In this document: positions 19,052-25,000 of the stretch, in pieces
Numbering within the stretch: the first letter of the stretch is position 1
Layout: each line of letters starts with the position of its first letter
Source: Balamuthia mandrillaris
Lineage: Eukaryota > Discosea > Longamoebia > Balamuthiidae
Assembly: GCA_031835245.1 (NCBI GenBank)
Contig: JAVKOQ010000577.1
Coordinates: forward strand, 1 to 25,000
Length of the DNA stretch: 25,000 nucleotides
Direction of reading: 5' to 3'
Notes under the pieces: generated by a model
Database searches by the model: none
What the model was told of the DNA's origin: nothing
Seen by the model: only the letters and a program-made list of their open reading frames with translations
Program-made: the position numbers and the translations under genes

Positions 19052-20452
19052 ATGATGGACGCCAAGAACAAGAAATCCGAGATGATTTCCCTGACCGCCT
19101 TCAAGGAGCGTTTGGAACACCTTCAAGCCGCCCTTGAGAACACCCATGTTCGCGCTGCGGAGGAGCTTGAAAAAGCCGCCATGGCATCGACCCTGGAAGA
19201 AGAAGAAGAGCACCAGAAGAAGGCAGTCTTCTTCGGTAACAAGATTGACTGGCTTTCAAAAGCTATTGATGACCTGGAGAACAGGAAGTTCCCTCTTTTT
19301 TCCCGCCCTCCCGCCCCTACTTCTTCTGTTGTTCCCCCCTCTGTGACATCTAATCCGCCGTTGCGACGGACTCTTTTCCAAAAAGATTGTGCAGAGGATG
19401 ACCTGATCTTTTCAACACCCATGAAGCCCAAGTCCGCCTCTTTCTCGGCTTCCTCGTTAGCGTTGGCCTCTGCCTTTGCCCCGCGCCAACCGCCTCACAA
19501 CACCGCTTCTTCATCTACTTCTTCGGCCCCTTCTGCGAAGAACCGATCTTTCCCCCGAGATCTTCCCAAGTTTGACCCGGATGATCCGAAGATTTCCAAC
19601 CTGTTGACCTTTATTCATGCCCTCGAGTTCCATTTGCAGGACGACCAGCCGCCGGAATGTTGGTACAAAGCCCTTATCGCGAGCATTGTCAACCCTTCTG
19701 CCAAAGCCTGGGCTCTCTCCCACCTCGATCTCCCTGGAACTCCATGGACCTCAGTCAAAGCCATCTTCTTTAATCATTTTGTTCTGCAAAGCTCAAACTT
19801 TGTCGCCTATGAAAAGCTCCGTTACCTACGAGCTGGCCCTACGGAGTCTGTCCGTTCTATCAGCAAGAAAATCTTGGAGATGTGCGATCAAATTATTCCG
19901 CCACCGCCACCGGACTTTCTGGCCTCTACACTGTGTAATGCACTCAATAAGGACCTTCGACTACGTTTGGCATCTGCCTTTGCTACCAACCCGCCCAACG
20001 ACTTCAATGAAGCTGTTGCTACTGCGATAGCTATGGAAGCTAATTTGCAGGCCATCCAACTTGCGCACTCGCCCCCTCCATTGCCTTCTACTACCTCACC
20101 TCCTCCTTCTAAACCAACTTCTTCCACGTCTACTGCTGAGCAACGCACATGCTATAAATGCAAGCAACAAGGTCACCTTGCATCCTCTTGCCCCAACAAG
20201 ACCAACAAGAACTCATCTGGCCTATTCGCCCTTACTACTGGTTACAACGATGACGACCCTCCCAACGAGCATGATGATGATGACGATGATGACCCTCCTG
20301 CCACTGCTATCCGATCTGGCCCCCCTCCTGGTCCCTCTGCTACTCTTTCTTATTTGCAGTGTGATGACGTTGACAGCTATTACGAGTACTGCCGTGCTAT
20401 CAATGAACTGGTAGAAGACTCGCTGGACCACGACCCCTATGCTTCACTCTAA
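19052..20452 (+). CDS. Gag-like protein of the gag-only element, 466 aa
   Basis: A single open frame from the first ATG after the LTR (MMDAKNKKSEM). An N-terminal coiled-coil region (about residues 8-85, rich in Glu, Lys and Leu heptads) is followed by a Ser/Pro linker. The Ty3-type capsid domain has LPKFDPDDPK, ECWYKALIASIV, AKAWAL, FFNHFV and LRYLRAGP. A zinc knuckle CYKCKQQGHLASSC (CX2CX4HX4C, about 20150-20191) follows, then an acidic Asp-run tail. The family packages RNA in virus-like particles. The LPKFD motif and general layout resemble the chromovirus gag of this block, but the sequences are distinct. A longer frame reaching back into the LTR is open but is unlikely to be the true start. 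Confidence 0.88.
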   Translation: MMDAKNKKSEMISLTAFKERLEHLQAALENTHVRAAEELEKAAMASTLEEEEEHQKKAVFFGNKIDWLSKAIDDLENRKFPLFSRPPAPTSSVVPPSVTSNPPLRRTLFQKDCAEDDLIFSTPMKPKSASFSASSLALASAFAPRQPPHNTASSSTSSAPSAKNRSFPRDLPKFDPDDPKISNLLTFIHALEFHLQDDQPPECWYKALIASIVNPSAKAWALSHLDLPGTPWTSVKAIFFNHFVLQSSNFVAYEKLRYLRAGPTESVRSISKKILEMCDQIIPPPPPDFLASTLCNALNKDLRLRLASAFATNPPNDFNEAVATAIAMEANLQAIQLAHSPPPLPSTTSPPPSKPTSSTSTAEQRTCYKCKQQGHLASSCPNKTNKNSSGLFALTTGYNDDDPPNEHDDDDDDDPPATAIRSGPPPGPSATLSYLQCDDVDSYYEYCRAINELVEDSLDHDPYASL

Positions 20453-20467
20453 CAGAAGAGGGAGTGA

Positions 20468-20735
20468 TGTTGAGAATTACTCTCAACATATTAGTTCTGT
20501 TGCCCCTTTCCTTTCCTTTTCTTCCTGTCGACATCCTTGACGTGGACCAATCGCCTGTTGCCACATCGCTAGGCTTCTTCCTTTTATTCCGTTGCTTCCT
20601 TCTCTCTTTCTTTTAGTTAGTTAGTTTTGTTTCGTTCACACCACACTTTCCCTCTTGACACCCTTTGTTCCCTTGTTCCCTCTTTGAATAATACGTTTTG
20701 GCCCCGTCCGTTCGTGTTATTCGCCCTTTCTAACA
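20468..20735 (+). repeat. 3' LTR of the gag-only element, 268 bp
   Basis: One difference (a transition) from the 5' LTR. Preceded by the purine run GAAGAGGGAG. Confidence 0.97.
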
Positions 20736-22657
20736 GATGTCCGTCCCCATTGGAACCAAGACTGCCAGGACGCCTTTGACGCCCTCAAGCGCATCTTATT
20801 CAACCCACCTGTGCTCTCTCTCTATGACCCATCCTTACCTCTTTTGGTTGGCACTGATGCCTCCCAATTCGGTGTTGGCGCCGTCCTTTACCAGATCGGA
20901 CCCAACAACAAGCACCAGTACATCGCGTTCACAAGCAAGGCCCTCAACCCTGCCCAACGCAACTATCCTGCCACCAAACGTGAGATGCTCGCCATTCTCT
21001 TCACCATCCGCTCCTTCAGCGACTGGCTCTACGGCAACAAGTTCACGATCTATTCTGATCACAAGGCTTTGTCCTACCTCTTCACTTCCAACAGTAAGAA
21101 CTACACCCTCAACTATTGGGCTCTCCTCATCTCAGAGTACAACTTCGAGATCATCCACCGCCCTGGTGTTCACATGATTCTCGAGGACTGTCTCTCTCGG
21201 CTATACCCGTGCTCCTTCTGGGACAACGGTGGTCTTACACCCCCCTCCATCCCTCTGGACGCCCCTCGCTTGGCTCTGCGCAAACCTCGCAACCTCAAGG
21301 CTCTCACTTTGGTTGACAACTCTCCGTCCACGGCTAAATCCGCTCTTAACAGGCACATCAAGGGCAGACTCAACAAGCAACTCCCTTCCACCTCTGAACG
21401 GAAACGCCTCTTGCAGCTATTCCACACAGAAGGACATCACGGAGCAGAAACCTTGTTCATCAAGATCTGGAATGAAGGCTATTATTGGCCTACTCTTCGT
21501 GCTGACTGTTCCCGCACTTGCCTACAGTGCAACGACTGCCTTAAGCACAACGTCACCAAACACGGCTTTCATCCCCTCAAAACCATCCATGCTACTTACT
21601 CCTTCGATCACGTCGCCATCGATCTGTTTGGCCCCCTTCCCACTTCTTCCAAAGGCTTCAACTACGTTCTGGTCACCACAGACATCGCTACCCAGTTCAC
21701 TTCCCTCCACCCAGTCCACGCCAAGACTGCCAAAGATGTGGCCTGCACCTTCTATCAAGTCATCTCTGATTTCAGTCTCCCTAAGATCCTTCAGTCAGAC
21801 AACAGCACTGAGTTCATCAATGCGGTCATCAAAGCTCTCAAGACACTCTCTGGCTTTGAGCATCGGTTCATCTCGGCCTATCATCCTCGAGCTAACAGAG
21901 CTGCAGAAAGCCATGTCAAGCTGGCCCGCAACACCCTTAACAAGCTCATTAACAGTGATTGGTCTCACTGGCACACCTTTCTTCCTGCCGCCCAATATGC
22001 AATCAACCAACGCATTACTTGTCGCCACAAGTCTTCCTCTTTCCAACTGTTCTTTGGTCGCCCAGCTACCACTCCACAAGACTATTCTTCTTCCTCTTCC
22101 CAGCTTCCTACTGAAACCCTCCTCTTGGAGAACACCAAGCAAATGCATGATATTGTCTACCCGGCATCAGCATCTTCTACTCGGAAGCACAGCTCCAACG
22201 TCAAGGCTCAACATGATTCTTCTAAGCCACTCCATGAATTTTCCACTGGCTCCAAAGTCATGCTATGCAAGCCTCCCAGGTCTCCCAAGTCTCTTCCTGA
22301 ATACTCTGGCCCTTATACAGTCATCCGCTGCAATCATGGTGGTGCATACCTCCTCCAGGACAGCACTGGCGTTACCCTCCCGGACAAGTTCAGCCCCAAC
22401 CAGCTGAAGCTCGTTGCCCCCCCAGAGGACTCTACTACCAATGACCTCCCACCCGATGAGTATGAAATAGACGAAATCCTTGATCACAAAGGCCCAGCCA
22501 ATAAGCGTGAATACTTTGTTCACTGGAAAGGCTACCCACATTCTGATAACCAATGGATCCCTGCTAAAGATGTCCATGCTCCCAAACTCGTCAAACGTTA
22601 TTGGGACCTCCTCAAACAATCCTCTTCACCTTCTACTTCTTCTTAAGAGGGGGAGTA

Positions 22658-22892
22658 TGTTGGTAAAATCACCAACACTTATCTCAAGACTCCTCATGTT
22701 GGATCCGTCCCGGACCCTCAGCTCTCCTTTCTTTTGTATCCTCCATCCTTCCCTTCTCCCTTTTCCCTTTTCTCTTGGTGTACTTTGAAGCAACATCAGA
22801 GATTCACTCCTGTTGTCCTTCTTCTATTCTCTTGAATACACTTCTTGTCTCATCACCGATTCTTTTATTCTTGAGGTTGGATTCAACCAACA
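22658..22892 (+). repeat. LTR C (3' LTR of unit 2), 235 bp
   Basis: Differs from LTR A at 6 and from LTR B at 9 positions by hand, all transitions and all in the second half. Followed by the CATT duplication. Confidence 0.96.
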
Positions 22893-23442
22893 CATTTGTA
22901 CTCATAACTACAAACCAGAGTGTAATCAAAGATCAACACAGGCAAATATGAAAGAAGTACCTCAAGAGAAGGGGAAAAAGAGAAAACATTGATGAGAAAA
23001 GCCTTAAAAAAAGAAAATACAAACTATAATAACAAAGAAATGAGGACTTTCATTGCATTTTGATGTGTCCAAAAGACAAAGAGAATTGAAAGCAAAGTGA
23101 AAAATAATGAGGAAAATAGATAAAACATTATATTTTAAAATCCTAAATGGAACAATGCTGAAAAAATAAGTGTGATAGTGTTAATAGACATGTTATATAA
23201 GTCTACAAGAAAAGAGTCAGCTGCATCGAAGTCAAGCAGTAATTAACCATTGATAATGAAATACAATGATATGGAAAAACAAGAGAGAATCACTTAGAAT
23301 TCTCAGTAGAAGAAAAAGATATAAAAGGTGAACATTAATGCTTCCTAGCAGAGTAAATTTAAAACCAAGTTACACCTCTATTGTCTCTTTCCTTTTGATT
23401 AACCTTGAGAGAAGTTTTCTTAGTATTAATAGACAGTTATAT

Positions 23443-23699
23443 TGTCACAACCCGGCCTTGGGTTGTGCCAATCCCTCTCTCTCACACAATGCTCACAAAG
23501 GAGAGATAAGATTGGAGTGGTTCTTGGTTTGCTCTTATCAGAAAGACCTGCTTCATGTGTACAGTTTCTCTCTCTAATTCTGTTATTCTCTCCTTTTTCT
23601 CCTCTTTTCCCTTTTCCTGTGGTAATGCAATACTTAGAGATCCTGTTAATTGGCTGGTTGACGTCATCTTATTGATGACCAAGATTGCACCACATGACA
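23443..23699 (+). repeat. Solo LTR of a third family, 257 bp, ATAT target duplication
   Basis: TGTCA...TGACA ends form a 5-bp inverted repeat and are flanked by ATAT at 23439-23442 and 23700-23703. The start folds as CACAACCC/GGGTTGTG around GGCCTT. A pyrimidine-rich middle is shared in style with the other LTRs. No coding interior is adjacent, so it is probably the remnant of LTR-LTR recombination. Confidence 0.75.
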
Positions 23700-23844
23700 A
23701 TATCAAGTTCTATTTCAAGTAGTGTAACACATTCTGTGTCTTCTATGAAGGGTTTTCTTTGATAAGAAAGCATTTCATGGAGATGATTAGCCTAGTATAT
23801 TGAAGGTTTATTGTGTTAGAACCTAAGCATAGAACCAAGACAGG

Positions 23845-24080
23845 AACAAAGAAAAAGATAGGAATTAATCATATTTAATGAGAAGGAGAAAACATGTGTG
23901 TTTGTAAATGTGTTATGTCTTTGTTTGTTTATTTATCTATTTGTTCTGGGTTATGTGGGAAAGGTATTTATAGTTGAGAAGGCAACCAAAGAAGGAAAGG
24001 GGCTCAGGGTTGGGAAGTGACTTTCTTTGTTCTTAAGTTTTAGACTTAGGAAAGTTCTAGAGAAGGCAGGACATTGTCTG
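23845..24080 (+). repeat. Dispersed repeat, copy 2
   Basis: Collinear with 10383-10595 (blocks ACAAAGAAAAAGAT, TATTTAATGA, GTATTTATAGTT, GAAAGTTCTA), with insertions and about 70 percent identity where alignable by eye. Confidence 0.6.
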
Positions 24081-24519
24081 GACTGTTTGTCCTTTTTATC
24101 AACAACAATAATAACAACCTGTTGAAGGATAAACCCTGTGGATCAGGAAAGGAACAGCATATAAGCAACTCTGGGTTTCTTTATAAGAAACAAAGGTATG
24201 AACCAAAGTATGTGCTTTGAATGTGTCCTAAGGAAAAAAGGAAAATAAAAGGGATGAGAGAATTTGACACAATGATAATTCTCTTTCTATTATTATCTGC
24301 TAAGCTAGTCTCTTTGCTACTCTTGTCTCTTTACAATATAACAATGTTGACAACAACTTTAAGTACTTTCCAACAATGAGCTAATAGAAAACCCTTTTTA
24401 AAACCTTGACTATTTCCATTAACTTATTAATAATGAATATAAAAGTAATTCTCAACACTATTTTTTTATTGTTAATAAGCATTTTGTGACTTGTCATATT
24501 AGTAATGAACTAATAGAAG

Positions 24520-24749
24520 GGATTAAAGTCTTAATTCTCAACAATATTAGCTCTGTTGATCAATTAGTCACCTGCTGTTACATTCCTAGGCTTTCTTCTT
24601 TTATTTTGTTACTTTCGTTTTTCTTGCTTTCTTTTCAACAGTTGGTTTTGTTTTACTTTTTCTTTCCTTCTTAATACTTTTGTTTTCTTGTTCCCTTTGA
24701 ATATTACATTTTGGTCCTATCTATTCATGTTATTCATTCCTTTTAAACA
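24520..24749 (+). repeat. Old decayed LTR related to the gag-only element
   Basis: Shares in order with the 268-bp LTR: TTCTCAACA, ATATTAG, CTCTGTTG, CCTGTTG/CCTGCTGTTAC, CTAGGCTT, TTTTATT, GTTGGTTTTGTTTT, CTTGTTCCCT, TTTGAATA, TACATTTTGG and a CATGTTATTC-like end TTTTAAACA. Many substitutions and small gaps make it far older than the copy at 18737. Confidence 0.75.
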
Positions 24750-25000
24750 ATTTGATAAAATAATGAACAAACAAAAAAAAAACAAAAAATTCATTATTAA
24801 AAGAATTTATTAAATAAAAGTTTTTGATAATTTTTTAAAAAAAAAACATGCCTATATATTATTTAAAAAGAAAACAAGGTTATAAAAATACCAAACAAAC
24901 CAAAGAAAAACGACAAGTTTCCTATAATAAATAAGTAATAAATAGAGGAAACACATCCAAAAATGAGGAAGAAATAAAGGGGGTACTAGTGTTGATAAAA

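Larger units (their letters stand above)
18737..20735 (+). mobile_element. Gag-only LTR retrotransposon (TR-GAG-like), looks whole and young
   Basis: A 1999-bp element with 268-bp LTRs (TG...CA) differing at one position by hand comparison. A 4-bp GATG target duplication lies at 18733-18736 and 20736-20739. The interior encodes only a gag-like protein; there is no protease, RT or integrase and no room for them. It is inserted in chromovirus unit 2 between RT and RNase H. It must depend on enzymes supplied by another element. Terminal-repeat retrotransposons with a gag domain (TR-GAG) described in plants are the nearest known type. Confidence 0.93.
15567..22892 (+). mobile_element. Chromovirus unit 2, broken and twice invaded
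   Basis: Same family as unit 1, sharing LTR B and ending with LTR C. Recognisable parts: the protease region (about 15802-16494), RT (in two parts, 16512-16882 and 18154-18736, separated by a DNA transposon), and RNase H-integrase-chromodomain (20740-22646), separated from RT by the gag-only element. The front of gag is not represented. Besides the two insertions there are a few further breaks. The divergence from unit 1 is about 4-5 percent in the stretches I aligned, nearly all transitions. Confidence 0.9.
10792..22896 (+). mobile_element. Composite Ty3/gypsy chromovirus insertion: LTR-interior-LTR-interior-LTR with CATT target duplication
   Basis: The outermost LTRs (10796-11030 and 22658-22892) are flanked by the same 4-bp CATT, at 10792-10795 and 22893-22896. 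A third LTR copy lies in the middle (15567-15801) with no duplication of its own. The whole block therefore behaves as one insertion site holding two tandem units of one family. The second unit was later invaded by a DNA transposon and by a gag-only LTR element. Treated as a fossil. Confidence 0.9.
22897..25000. other. AT-rich right flank without a gene
   Basis: No open frame has a family signal. It contains a solo LTR (23443-23699), the second copy of a dispersed repeat (23845-24080) and a decayed LTR (about 24520-24749). A-runs and TA-rich low-complexity DNA fill the last 250 bp. Confidence 0.65.

Overview
The window is nuclear DNA of a eukaryote, most likely a microbial one. It holds host genes with short GT-AG introns (about 70-225 bp), no operon structure, and a dense nest of transposable elements. 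I cannot name the lineage from sequence alone. Introns are pyrimidine-rich in the sense direction. Genic DNA is moderately GC-rich, while the flanks of the transposon block are AT-rich and full of old repeats.

Left part (1-7300) is host sequence. An oligopeptidase B-like S9 peptidase runs leftwards out of the window (1-2209, seven visible exons) and carries an unusual N-terminal membrane anchor. A 2.1 kb stretch without a recognisable gene follows, with a GC-rich island and one strong hairpin. Then come a single-exon Ser/Thr kinase (4339-5703, +) and, convergent with it, a six-exon ARV1 gene (5953-7293, -), recognised by its zinc ribbon and ARV1 homology block once the introns are removed. 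These three genes have unrelated roles: peptide processing, signalling, and ER lipid/GPI homeostasis.

A decayed piggyBac-type DNA transposon (7344-9513) begins about 50 bp upstream of the ARV1 start codon. It is followed by a purine-rich tract, an LTR scrap and AT-rich repeat-laden DNA up to 10795.

From 10796 to 22892 lies one composite insertion flanked by a single 4-bp duplication (CATT). Its structure is LTR - chromovirus interior - LTR - second, shorter chromovirus interior - LTR, from a Ty3/gypsy family with an integrase chromodomain. The second interior was itself hit twice. One hit is a 1271-bp non-coding DNA transposon with a TA duplication and a triplicated 80-bp end. The other is a very young gag-only LTR element with its own 268-bp LTRs and a GATG duplication. 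The two chromovirus units differ almost only by transitions, which points to cytosine deamination of silenced copies.

The right flank (22893-25000) is AT-rich. It contains a solo LTR of a third family (ATAT duplication), an old decayed LTR related to the gag-only element, and a dispersed repeat also seen left of the block.

The most interesting signals are three. All three LTR families begin with a perfect short hairpin. Two LTR families share an identical non-tRNA-like 11-nt sequence directly after the 5' LTR. A gag-only element sits inside a possible helper family.
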